64,000 nt of DNA, taken from positions 54,054,431 through 54,118,430 of the forward strand of contig OW388296.1 of NCBI GenBank assembly GCA_936450465.1, in the 5' to 3' direction. Each line of letters begins with the position of its first letter. Within the stretch, counting starts at the first letter, position 1. A program made the translations under genes and the position numbers. This document shows, piece after piece, positions 47,041-58,703 of the stretch. Under the pieces are notes generated by a model. The model saw nothing but the letters and a program-made list of their open reading frames with translations, searched no databases and was not told where the DNA came from. The DNA is from Gibbula magus. Its lineage: Eukaryota; Mollusca; Gastropoda; Trochida; Trochidae.

Positions 47041-48256
47041 CTCATGACGATTGATCACGTATCGCACTTCAATGAAATTCTATAACGCTATACATGACAG
47101 CCGGTAACCTCCCATCACAGCACCTTCATCACTGGACTTTAACTCAGGACGTTTCACTACTCAATGTACTAGCATGGTAAGTGTCACACCGAATGCGATA
47201 TCTACACTATTAAGTGTTAAAGAGAACTGATTTGTTATTCGATTTTGGAATAAAAAATACTCCAAGGTGATAGGCAAAATCTGTTTGCTTTCAAGATTGT
47301 ATAAAACAGGTTTACTGGTGCGTACCGTTTTCTTGTCTTTGGAAGCTAGACATTCTAATGCATTTGTATAGCATCTAATATCCAGTGAGATTAATATTAC
47401 CTTAATGTATTGTGAACTCACTTTCCTACATACCGGTGTAGTTTAACTATTCCTCGTTAAAAATGATGGGTTATATTGATTCAGCTTAAAATAATGATAA
47501 AGGGAAATATATGATCTTGACAAATATCTTTCTCATATTTTGGTTTATACCATCACCACACTTTAACAATTTATTTAAAAAACGTTCATCGTATAGCCTT
47601 CAATATTTAATATTAATACTTTATTTCAAACATAAAATATCGCTACCTAGATCAAACTATCCGTATGCTGTCACCACGTGTTAAGTTGTACCTTATTGTC
47701 AATATATGTAACTCTTGTTAACCTTATTATGCTCTGTTAGCAGCCAAGCCAAGTAGCCTTGAGTTTATAGAAATATTCAGTATCATCACAACTAGTGTCA
47801 TTATCCATTAAATAAACCTAATATTCAAGCCAACTAAGGGTACTTCTTAATGCTACAAACCGGAAATAATGTAAAGCGTGTGTTTAAATCCTATCAGATT
47901 GGACTAGAATAATGCATTTTAAACGTCTAATTATGAGAGACCATTATTTAACAACATATAAGGTTCTTAATGAATTAGATTTACAAATAATATTTTCCAG
48001 GATGCTCTGTTTATTATAATATATAAATTATGTTTGAAGTAATAATATTGACATTATATATTTTCAATGCACTTACCATTGAATACATGTGATTTGAATT
48101 CATTCAACTAAAAAGAACAAAACGCGATAAAGGCAAATTTTCACAATCACATGTTGCGTAGACATAGGTATTGTTCGTCATAATTGTAGATTAAATCTTG
48201 ATACCCCTAGGTAATCAAATTGGCGCCACCCAGTCTGGTGTCGTTATATATACAAA
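47041..48256. other. no gene recognised
   Basis: AT-rich spacer without recognised coding sequence or repeat. Confidence 0.5.
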
Positions 48257-48796
48257 ATGGCGGGAGGGTACAATTAAAACATGGTGACAAAACACAATTA
48301 TCTCTCCTACGTAAAATGTCATCACAAAATTCAGTTCTTGACTGTAATGGAATATACATGCCGTTGAACAAATAACGCCTTTGTCTGACAATGCAAAGCT
48401 AAACCGAAATTAATTTATTACCCCTAATTAGCGGCAGCCAAATGAGATTCACTGGCATTACACAACTCAATACACGCTGTGCACGGGCCGTGATGATCAC
48501 ACCTCTTTAATTAAGATATTCTGTTCAGACACACAGACATAGGTTTCACCTCACATAACAAATATATATAGATATACAACCATCTTTTTGGGTTATGAGA
48601 GATTGGATAAATTATAAACATGGAAAGTTAATGCTATCTACTTGAGTGTATATGTACTTACATAAGAGATACATCTAAATGCATCTAAAATGCAAAATAT
48701 AAACTCAGTTTCTGGAAGTTAAACAGATATTGTAAAAAAGTAAAACTAAAGGAAAAACCAATCTTGTTATAAATGTTACTGATTTGAACAAATGAC
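48257..48796 (+). repeat. 0.55-kb direct duplication, copy A
   Basis: Starts ATGGCGGGAGGGTA and ends GATTTGAACAAATGAC, collinear with 49152-49704 and about 90-95% identical by eye. A SINE follows within 50 bp, as it does for copy B, so the duplicated unit was this segment plus a SINE. Confidence 0.85.
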
Positions 48797-48841
48797 ATAA
48801 TTTCAAGATCAAATCAACATGTAATTTGTATTTTAAAAATA

Positions 48842-49075
48842 AGGGGCGGGTAGCGGGTGGTAAACGCCTTCGGCTTCGGATCCGGATTTCAAACCCCGCC
48901 AAGATCACAGCAGCTTTGTATGCAGTAGAGAACTGTTCTATACGCAGTGAGGTTTGGGTGCAATGCTACACTGAATTTCAGCGTAGTACCATGGTTCGCG
49001 GGCTTTCTCCCTGCCATAATACTAGCAGCCGTGAAATACTCTTGAGAGGGGCGTTAAACTCAAAATCACTTCACG
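48842..49075 (+). mobile_element. tRNA-derived SINE
   Basis: Head GGGGCGGGTAGCGGGTGGTA (A box) and GGATTTCAAACCCC (degenerate B box); body GTAGAGAACTGTTCTA, GGTTTGGGTGCAATG, GAATTTCAGCGTAGTACCA, shared with 16672-16888. It ends near GGGGCGTTAAACTCAAAATC. Confidence 0.7.
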
Positions 49076-49151
49076 TCCCCCTATTTAAAATATTTGCTGC
49101 ATAATACACATGCTATGGTGAGATACTAACATAATATTCGGAATTATCTAG

Positions 49152-49704
49152 ATGGCGGGAGGGTATAATTAAAACATGGTTCAATGATGACAAAACACAA
49201 TTATTTCTCCTAAGTAAAATGTCATCAAAATTCAGTTCTTGAATGTAATGGAATATACATGCCGTTACACAAATAACGCCTTTGTCTGACAATGCAAAGC
49301 TAAACCGAAATTAATTTATTACCCCTAATTAGCGGCAGCCAAAGGAGATTCACTGGCATTACAAAACTCAATACACGCTGTGCACGGGCCGTGATGATCA
49401 AAACTCTTTAATTAAGATATTCTGTTCAGATACACAGACAGACGGTTAAGGTCTCACCTCACATAACAAATATATATATAGATATACAACCACATTTTAG
49501 GGTTATGAGAGACTGGATGATATACAAACATGGAAAGTTAATGCTATATATTTGAGTATAAATGTACATACATAAGAGACACAGATATCCTAATAAAATG
49601 TAAAATATGAAATCATTTTCTGGCAGTAAAACAGATATTGTAAAAAAGTAAAACTAAAGGTAAAACATGTTTTGTTATAAATGTTGATGATTTGAACAAA
49701 TGAC
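49152..49704 (+). repeat. 0.55-kb direct duplication, copy B
   Basis: Second copy with small indels (for example an extra TTCAATG near 49180). Confidence 0.85.
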
Positions 49705-49721
49705 TTATTTAAAAAAAAAAT

Positions 49722-49755
49722 AACGGGCGGGGTAGCGCAGTGGTAAACGCCATCT
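49722..49755 (+). mobile_element. truncated SINE head
   Basis: CGGGCGGGGTAGCGCAGTGG and TAAACGCC match the head at 48842 and keep a better A box (AGCGCAGTGG); the body is lost. It follows an A9 run. Confidence 0.65.
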
Positions 49756-50599
49756 ACTGTTCCTCTGTGTACCCATGATTTCTGTCAGGTATATTTTCAT
49801 GTCGATATATCAACAACTCTGGAATAAATGCTGTTGTATTAATGTGTTATTATGTCTAAACCTCCCTAGATTCTCTACATTGAGTTTGTTGTTCCCATAT
49901 GTCAAATGTTATCATCGATGATATATATCGAGCACAACTGACAGCTACTGAAAATAACTATTTTCCCCCGTTCAGTATAGTGAGAATAACTACAATGCAC
50001 CAAGACAGGCGTGCGCGCAAATCAATGTAATTTTGGAAACTTATCTAAAGAAGACACAGTTGGTTTACTAGTGGGTCCTATAGATACGTAAAATGGGTGC
50101 ACAAATGCGGCTTCATGTACATATGTGAAAACATAACTCAACGTTAAGTAATTGTGAAATATGTGGCCTTTTGGGATATATATTCAAGTCGAGTGAGATT
50201 ATGTGAACTCAAATCATCACATATGGTATTTTGGCACATCAGATTTTATGAAATATACTCTATTCCAGTCTATAATGGTACACAGAAAAATCACTATAAT
50301 AAACATCAACATGTAATTTCACATCTGTATTGTTACTCTTTGCTCATGGTGAGTGCAAATGTTTTTGTTCTGTACCATATGCCGAATATCTTGTTGTATA
50401 GAAGCAAGATGTGTTTGTCAGGCAATAAAAGCAACATGAATGACTATGGTGACCTTCAATACACAGGTGTATTCTGAACCTCTGTGTATTTGATTTTTGA
50501 CCCCTTTGGTATTTCAATCTATCTTTATCAGTCAAATTGCACACCTCGTTAACGAGCTGGAACGGTTGTCCCCGGTTTGGCAGTCTCCTTAATTGATTT

Positions 50600-50632
50600 G
50601 GGGGGGGGGGGGGGGGGGGTGGGGGGGGGGGG
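50600..50632. repeat. 33-bp poly-G tract
   Basis: Twenty G, one T, twelve G. A strong G-quadruplex former on the plus strand. Confidence 0.9.
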
Positions 50633-51410
50633 ACGTATAGTTGAACAACTCCTGTGGGTGCGTGTACTATTGTTATTGTGAAAATAATGCGCTAACGAGA
50701 AATATACTATAAGTTTCCTATGAGTCAAGGATTGAAGAAATTGTAACACTGTATATGAATATCCTTTTCTCATTGTATGTAACGCCTATAGTAATTTTAT
50801 AAAAAATAATTTATCTTATAAGTACACCGGAAACCCCACAATTCATAGCTGTAACCTCTTGTTAACCAATACTGTAAATAATACCTGTGCTATATGCCAG
50901 TATATATTGCAATTTTGTGAAACTAAGATGTATGTTACACGAGCTGATAGCCCATATGTATCCTATGAAAACAAGCAATTCAATAAATGTCATCCATGTC
51001 GGAATACGAAACCAACTGCAAATGCAATACCTCGCTCTCAAACTTGCATATGTTGTTTATTACTCGCGGGTAAATCAAATCAACGGGTACCTTTCATTAT
51101 TGCAAAGTTGTTAAATCAGTAAAAACAACTACCATCTGCTCCTTATTTTACGTAATGCATTACACCCAAAATACTCCTTTAGTTTAGGCAATCGTCAATC
51201 TTGCAACGTTTATAACCTAAAGAGGTCCTGAATACTCAAGTGTGCATTCTCTAATGATTTTGTGTATTCGGCTTATGCCTTCTTAACCGTCGGTCATTCT
51301 CACCCTTGTTAACGAGCCGGAGCAAATTCGACAGTAAATGACTTACACCTGTTTGTTATCTTGTTAATTAGCCCTAATTTAGTTAATCAAGAAGAAATGC
51401 GGAAATGACA

Positions 51411-51411
51411 C

Positions 51412-51472
<61 letters not shown>

Positions 51473-51475
51473 GAG
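51411..51475. repeat. (GACA)n microsatellite
   Basis: GACAGACA units with GAGA interruptions. Confidence 0.95.
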
Positions 51476-52646
51476 GTACATACATTTGATTCAATAAAAT
51501 ATATGAGCCACCAGAACAGAAGGCTATACAAGATAAATATAAATTTATATGTATGAAATATACAAATGAAAATAAAATAAGATAACCACTCTTAAATTCA
51601 ACCACCATCTGTCCGTGCACTCACACACCTCACACTTCCTAATCACCTTAACAACATACATAAATTATGGATTTTACAATGAATTATTTCTTCACACACA
51701 AATAATTGTTAACAAACATGGACACATATACACAAACTCTCACATTCAACCTGTACAGTGTTGCACAAGTACAGTTCATAACCCCCGGGTGAAACCCAAA
51801 GGGGTCTATGTCGTGGCGCGAATCTGTCTGTCCGCCCGTCTTGAAAAATGTACCTGTGTTCTGAAATCAACTCCTCCCACAGTTTGTGATCAATCTTTCT
51901 GAAACTTAAATTTACACATGCTTTGGATATACATAGGTGTCACGCATGTGCTTTTTGGGACCAATCGGACCTGTGTATTTAGAGTATTGACCCTTGATAA
52001 GAGCATTTGACTTTCTCTTTCAGACCGTGGGTTAAAACTGAACTTATAGCTTGGCTAAGACGTTTGATTTATCAATGATATGTCTTTGAAACTTGATAAA
52101 TGTGTTTTAATTTGTCAGGATAGGCCTATGAAATGTTGTTTCTGATGACACACACTGAGGTCATAACCTTTGACCTTGTGACCTTGTGACCTTGGTGTAG
52201 GATGTATTTTCTGAAAAACATAACTATGGTCATCAGGTTTTCAGTGATAGACCTTCAATATTTGACATGTATATTTATTGTCACTAGATCATTCAGACCT
52301 GAATTGTCATACTTTACAAGTTAATCAAAGAAAATCTCATATGAAATGCAGATCAAGATTATAAGATGTAATCTAATCGTAAATTACACTTACATTTAAA
52401 CTGCTTATTTGGAGGGAAGTTTGTGCATCAAACCCTGGGCGTTCATGTTGCAAACAAAGTAGGTCTTATACTCTCACTTCCGGATGTTTTAAATACTGCT
52501 GCCAAAACCTGCCATTCTATTTAACCAAACGTTTCAATATGTTATACTCGTGATTTATCTGTAGATGGTGGGTGGCTCGACATCATTTATCGTGATGTAA
52601 ATATATTTACTGTATACATGTATCGAGGTGAGACTTGAATAAAATA

Positions 52647-52680
<34 letters not shown>
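52647..52680. repeat. (TCTG)n microsatellite
   Basis: About eight perfect TCTG units. Confidence 0.95.
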
Positions 52681-53650
52681 GGCATTGTGGTGATACTGAA
52701 TTAAAAGTTACTGATTGTTAATCGTTTATAGACTTTTTGCAGTACAGTATTTAAACTACTCACATATGACAACACCTGCAGCTCACTCAACTGCTTTCAC
52801 GCTTTGACGCTTTTCACGTATAGATGCGGTACAAAATCGTACACTAAAATTTTCCTTGATTAACGAAAAATGTTTCAAATTATGTTGTGTGTTGTAATAA
52901 TATGAGTTAGTAATCAGCGATGAAGTGTCGCTAGATTATTTTTAGACATTTACATTTGTATGTCCTTTAATTCCATTCTGTGTAACATGTGTAATTATTG
53001 TTTGAAAAAATGATTGTTCTTTTAATGAAACAGCAGTTTAGAGCACATTTCTTCTTTTTCATTTGGATGTTTTATCTATTTCTGAAAAGAATATATTCTT
53101 AACGTAAATGTCTCAACATGAAAGGAAGGTAACATTAATTAAATTTTTAACTAGCGATTGCATCGGCATACATTATATTCCTGTCTGTCATTTTGCATAA
53201 ATCACAGCAGGCTAAATACTGATTGCTTTTTAGGAGGCTTGATTGATCATAATTAGGCAGGTCAGTAGTTCCAGTTTTTACTGTATGTCACGCATTTATG
53301 GTCCACTTCATAACAGCAAATCTGGTTTAGCAAGGTAGCAATCAATAATATTGTTTCTTTACTGATATGTTTGATCCTTGTAATGTTAAATAGTATACCC
53401 TTAATATAATGTCACCTGCTATTTGTATTGTAACCAGGTTGAACTAAAGGAAACACTTTCGTTCTTTGCATGTATATGTTTGGAAAAAATGAAGAGTATG
53501 TTATAGATAAACATCTGCGCAACTGTGTGTTCAGGTGTCACTTACTCCCATGCTTTCCCTTACATAGCTTACGCAGTCACTAAACAGGATGTTCATCGGG
53601 ATTTAATTGTCTATACACTCAACATTAAAATTTAGCTGGTGTATTCTGTA

Positions 53651-54212
53651 CTCAACCGCAAAAGAAACGTCACCATACAATATACAAGATAATTCATTCC
53701 ACGATTGATACTCACGACTGAAACAGAGATACATCATGTCTTCAGAAGGAAAACTTAACTAAACCTGAACTTTTAAAACATTATCTATGCATATTTCTGA
53801 GAAACACACATTTAACAATTGGCAATTCTCAAACTCCACGTTTTCGAATATCCTTAACTAGATGAGATAGGAGAGTCCAAAGTGGCTTTTTTGGCATTTT
53901 TATGACATCCTACAGTAAAGACGGGTCAACAAATTTAAGTTCAAGAAGGTTATTCATGTCGACACCATATTTTATTGCATTTTATGTAGTTTCTACATTT
54001 TAAATGCCAAATACTCTGGCCCAAAAACATTTTGAAAAAGCGATTTCAACACTGCAACTGTATTTGAACTGACATTAAAAGAAAAGTATCATTATCTAAC
54101 GTATGAATTTGTTACTACTTTTTCAATAAATATGTGTCCATCATAAACATTCAAAATCTATTTTCTCAGACTGCAATATTTAGGGGCTGGTGACATTTCT
54201 TTTGCGATTGAG
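53651..54212. mobile_element. Tc1/mariner-like MITE
   Basis: TIRs 53651-53675 and 54188-54212 (CTCAACCGCAAAAGAAACGT, two mismatches) flanked by TA at 53649-53650 and 54213-54214. 562 bp, no transposase. A diverged relative lies at 12745-13165; the AAAAGAAACG word is also in the TIR at 1055. Confidence 0.8.
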
Positions 54213-55004
54213 TACATGATAGTCTTACACTCAGACTCTGAAAAAAGTATGTATTCTGAAAATATCACCATTTTATCAAATATTGAAAAGGGACTGTAAG
54301 AAATGGAATTTTAAGAGACCCTCCTTTTCAAAGTGTTTGATTAACCTTGAAAAACGGGACATTCACAGTGTAAACAGCTAAATCAACATCGTAAATAGTA
54401 TTATATCATATAGATGGCGTAGACGGTCTTCTGATGATTGATATTATAACCAGGGAAAATATTAATTTGTTCAAAATTCAATTGCTTGCTACTGAAATTG
54501 TCTATTGCATAAAATGTTATCATATTTGCGGGCTTCATGTTTTGGCAAGTAAAAATATGATTTTATCCCACCGGCATGCAATACTGTGGGATATATAGTC
54601 TTGCCTTGTCCGTCTATCCGTGATTATGGATACAACTTTTATTTTCTTGAATTATTAAGTAACTCAATGAATGTTTCATATACTTATGACAGGAGAGATC
54701 GCATTTAAAGTAAATTTGAGTCTTTTATCCGGTAGTGATCATTTACTCCGATATATAAAAACTTATGATGAAATATTGATTTTTATGTATTCAACTTGTA
54801 AATTCCCTCCAAAGACATGATAAATATTTACTTTTTTTACACCTTGACATAATTCAATTTAGGGAGTGTTTCATTGCTTAAACGAATCAAGTTTATTTAC
54901 TTAACAACTCTTTTCATTGATGGACAGTATTATTAAGCCACTGCTTACACTTCCTTCCCGTTATAGAGCTCTTTATTTCCGTAAGAACGGCGTGCTACAT
55001 TCCG
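54213..55004. other. no gene recognised
   Basis: AT-rich; includes 'CCGTCTATCCGTG' repeat text near 54610 and the short dispersed repeat near 54980. Confidence 0.5.
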
Positions 55005-55330
55005 TTTAAAGACAATATATTTAATATCATTTAAAATTATATTTGCAAATATTGAATATCATATAAACATGATATTAACAAACATTTAATCTTGATTAAA
55101 GATGATATTTACAAATATTTTATCTTAATTAAAGATGATATTTACAAACATTTAATCTGAATTAAATAACATATTTACAAAACTTTACAAATATTTACAA
55201 ATATTTACAAATATTTACTCCGGATTAAATATGACTAAATATGATATTTACTCCGGGATTAAATATGACTAAAGATGGTATTTACTCCGGGATTAAATAG
55301 GAGTAAATGATTAAATATCATTTGTTTTCC
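55005..55330 (+). repeat. AT-rich tandem repeats at block edge
   Basis: Units such as GATGATATTTACAAACATTT with AATCT-AATTAAA (~37 bp) give way to ATGATATTTACTCCGGGATT units (~34 bp). The tract ends at the junction with element A. Confidence 0.75.
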
Positions 55331-55335
55331 CAGTG

Positions 55336-56045
55336 TGTACTCTTCTCATGATTGTCAACTTGGACTGCACACTATACAGAAGTGATTGTGAGATCACCTC
55401 CGGTGGGAATCGAACCCGGGACCACTAGCCCCGTAGGAATCCAGTAGGAACACTTTCATCTCACCCTGCCACATACACCCCCTCCACAAAGTCAAGCTTT
55501 TGCGAGTGAGCAAGCACCTCAGTTCGACGTACCTAGGGTGTAGTGAGCACTAGCGAGTTGCCCAGGCCCCACGTTGGGTGCCAAATTTAAAAGAAATCAC
55601 AGTAAAAGGGATAAAAGCCAGGCACTGTTGGATACTGAAGCTACAATATCATCTATAGCTGAAGCCTTCGAATTATCGACAAAACTTCAAGGATGTTCCT
55701 CTTGAATCACTAAAGCAACGCCTGTTGAGTGTGTTTCAAAACCCAATAATGGATACACTAATCGCCCGATGTGGAAAAACTATGTAGTTTTGGAATGCAC
55801 TTGAAGAACGCTTTCATTTGATATATGACATGACATGATAAATGTAAAAATAAAAATATTTTAATAATTTACCGAAACGCCGGCGGCCATCTTGGATATG
55901 GCGGCCATTTTGAAAAAGCCACCAGCTAGAATTTGCAGAACTTTGTGCCATTGATATAAGTAAGATATTATAAAGGTCTTCAGAAAAAATCAGCTTTCTA
56001 CTATTTTTTTCCGGGTTGTTCATATCTTTTGACTAATGGTCCTGG
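55336..56045. mobile_element. element A, right part, copy 2
   Basis: Matches 33441-34150 almost perfectly, including the B-box segment (55400-55460) and the right TIR (about 55734-56045). MITE M continues to 56167 and TA follows at 56168-56169, exactly as in copy 1. Confidence 0.85.
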
Positions 56046-56167
56046 GAGTCGTTGCACAAAACAACCTTAACACTAAGGTTAACCTTAGTGCCATCTTTTA
56101 ACATTGCACTAAGGCTACCTTAGTGGTTTAAGGTGAACTTAGTGTTTCATGCAACGGCACCCTGGCC

Positions 56168-57572
56168 TAAAGGACAAAGATTGACAAGAAGTAGAAAACT
56201 AAAAGAAAGGCAGACAAATGAAGACAAAGTACTAGAGTTATCTTTGGAACATCTGGAAAGGGCAGAAAGAAAACTAATTCTTCACACACAGAAACAGCAC
56301 TTTGAGAAAGAAATAAAAGCTCTGAAGACAAATGAACAGAAGCACTCAGAAGTAAGAAGCATACCTAAATCCAGTTCCCTGTGTAAACTCAGTCCATTTC
56401 TGAAGAACCATGTACTCAGAGTAGGCGGACGTCTGCAGGGAGCAGAGATAAGCTATGATGCCAAACATCCCATTATTTTGCCGAAGAACTCAACTGTATC
56501 CAATCTTATTCTTCGTCACACCCATGAACAAGTAGGTCATCTTGGTAGAAATGCTATACTTGCAAGCCTAAGACAGCAATACTGGGTACTCGGAGCAGGT
56601 CCATCAATCAAGAAATTAGTATCCAAATGTGTGACATGTCGCAGGTATCAAGCGCCGCCGGGTGAACAGATGATGGCCAATCTACCTGAAGATAGAGTGA
56701 CGCCAGACTTACCTCCCTTCAGCCATGTAGGTATGGACTATTTTGGCCCATTCTATGTCAAACGAGGAAGATCAAGCGTGAAGAGGTATGGAGTCCTGTT
56801 TACATGCCTAAGTATCAGAGCCATTCATCTAGAGGTGGCCCACAGCTTGAATACAGACTCATGTATTAACGCTATAAGAAGATTCATCGCCAGACGAGGG
56901 CCTCCACGCATCATTAGATCCGACAACGGAACACACCTGGTCGGAAGTCAAAGAGAACTGAAAGAAGAATTAGAAAGGTTAGACAAAAAGAAACTGTACA
57001 ATACCATATTAGACAAAGGAGGAGTCTGGGAGCGCATGATTCGTTCCGTACGAAAAGTCCTGTTTTCTATTATGAAGGAGCAAGTGATCAGACTAGACGA
57101 CGAAGGACTGTACACGTTATTCTGTGAAGCAGAAGGCATCCTGAATAACAGACCTATCACCGAAGTTTCCATGAATTCTGATGACCTGACAGCTTTGACC
57201 CCAAACAACCTACTCTTCAGTCATGGAGAGACACTGCCACCTGGTGTTTTCGACAAGAAGGACGTCTACTGTCATCGACGTTGGCGTCAAGTGCAGTACC
57301 TCACCGACTTGTTCTGGAGGCGGTGGGTTAAAGAGTACCTCCCTTTGTTGCAGGAACGCCAGAAGTGGCGTACTGGAAGAAGAAACCTGGTTGCTGGAGA
57401 TATCGTTCTCCTCATGGAGAATACCCCCCGTAATGCCTGGTGCCTGGGCAGAGTGATTGAGACAATTTCAGATAGACGAGGCTTTGTCAGAGTGGCAAAG
57501 ATAAAGACTGCAACGACTGAGCTTGTTCGTCCTGTTGACAAGATATGCCTGCTGATGGCCTGTGACGAATGA
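56168..57572 (+). pseudogene. BEL/Pao integrase portion, copy 2, with 14-codon deletion
   Basis: Same H2C2, rve and DUF5641-like order as 34273-35719. A 42-bp in-frame deletion near 57018 removes 14 residues (WTFNPPAASHH and neighbours) just before the catalytic Glu, so the D-to-E spacing is shortened; GGA-type words at both ends suggest slippage. It also has His for Asn after SDNGT and Ile for Met before the deletion. No ATG of its own. Almost certainly inactive. Confidence 0.9.
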
Positions 57573-57761
57573 ACTGAATGTGTATTGTAATGACAGTACA
57601 GTCATTACCAAGTGTCGTAATATTGAACTTTAAGAATGCGTATTTTTCAATGTGAAGAAAATCACTTCAAAGGAACTTATTTTATTATTGCTGTCAAATT
57701 TTGACCATTGTTGTTGAAAAAATAATTGTTCTATTCATATTTCACAATTAGGAGGCCGGGA

Positions 57762-58698
57762 TGTAATGGCCAAAATCCACATTTTGTTATTTTCCATTTG
57801 ATAGGTTATTTAGTTTTAAAGAATAATATTTTATTTTTCTATTTTCATCTCAAAATCCTATTTCACTCATTTTTGGATTCACCTTTTTTAAGTTCAATAG
57901 GTTATATAAGGGAGATAACTGCTGTAGGGTTTTTTAGTCAAACAGCATGAGAAGTTCATGCAAGCATTGCTTGAAGCAGCTCTACTGTTTACAGTGGCAA
58001 AGCCATGTGGGCTAATTTTTGGGTCTAAAATAATGGTGAGTTAAACTACCTTATTATTGTTTCAAAAGCATTTATATTTGTAGGTTTATATTTTCAAGTA
58101 ATTCATATATATTTAGGTCTAAATTAGTAGGATATTTGTCATAAAGTGTTTTGATAATTCATAATTTATTTACATGTGCTTTTCATGTTTTTACCTTTGT
58201 TTACCCTTTTCCCCTTACTACATTACTTTCAAATGTAATATTTCATTGAGGTTAATTTATATTTGCTCATGTAAGTATTTTGCTAGGGTTTTAGTATATT
58301 GTTCTCTAATTTAAGAAACTTTGTAAATTATTACTGAATATGTGCATAAGGCACTTAACTTACACAAGGTTTGTTAATGTTTCAGTCAATCTGTATTTCC
58401 TTGAAGAACATAAGAAGGACATAAGATAAGAATCAGAAAGGGAATTAAGAACATAAGATAAGAATCAGAAAAGGAACTTAAGAAGAACATAGGATAATTA
58501 AGAAAAGGAATTAAGAACATAAGATAAGAAAGGGAACATAAGAAGAATCATAGAATATGGTATAAGAAAATGGAACAAGAGAAATAATAAGAAAATGTAA
58601 GAACTCAACATGGACAGAAGAATAAAGACAACATTCATTCATCCGATCTTGTCAATTTTATTGAAGCCACATAGCCCAAAGAAGTTAAGGAAGTTATA
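57762..58698 (+). repeat. BEL/Pao LTR 3 (3')
   Basis: Preceded by the purine tract AGGAGGCCGGGA and followed by the AAAAT target duplication (58699-58703). Two private bases (GCATTGC and CATAAGATAAG). Confidence 0.9.
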
Positions 58699-58703
58699 AA
58701 AAT

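Larger units (their letters stand above)
49756..53650. other. no gene recognised; simple repeats
   Basis: Several short frames lack recognisable domains. Structures seen: poly-G at 50600-50632, (GACA)n at 51411-51475, (TGTC)n at 52647-52680, a short CCTTGTGA tandem near 52170, and a 'GTCTGTCCGCCCGTC' repeat word near 51825. Confidence 0.5.
43651..55335. other. 11.7-kb foreign block inside BEL/Pao copy 2
   Basis: Sequence on either side is continuous with element A in copy 1, apart from a 137-bp loss. The block begins AAGTCCCAAGACAAG and ends TTGTTTTCCCAGTG, with no TIR, LTR or obvious target duplication. It holds simple and satellite repeats, a LINE fragment, SINEs, a duplicated 0.55-kb segment and a MITE, but no recognised gene. 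It looks like ordinary chromosomal DNA rather than one transposon. Confidence 0.75.
25560..58703 (+). mobile_element. tandem BEL/Pao LTR-retrotransposon array
   Basis: Three near-identical 937-bp LTRs (25565-26501, 35909-36845, 57762-58698) enclose two internal regions, with a single shared middle LTR. AAAAT at 25560-25564 and again at 58699-58703 is a 5-bp target duplication around the whole array, as BEL/Pao elements make. Both internal regions carry the same M/A insertion at the same base, so a previously damaged element was duplicated, most simply by unequal recombination between LTRs. The second internal region also holds 11.7 kb of foreign DNA. Assembly duplication is the main alternative. 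Confidence 0.8.

Noticed and set aside
50549..50773. Proline-rich minus-strand frame
   Set aside because: The proline run is the translation of the poly-G tract's complement.
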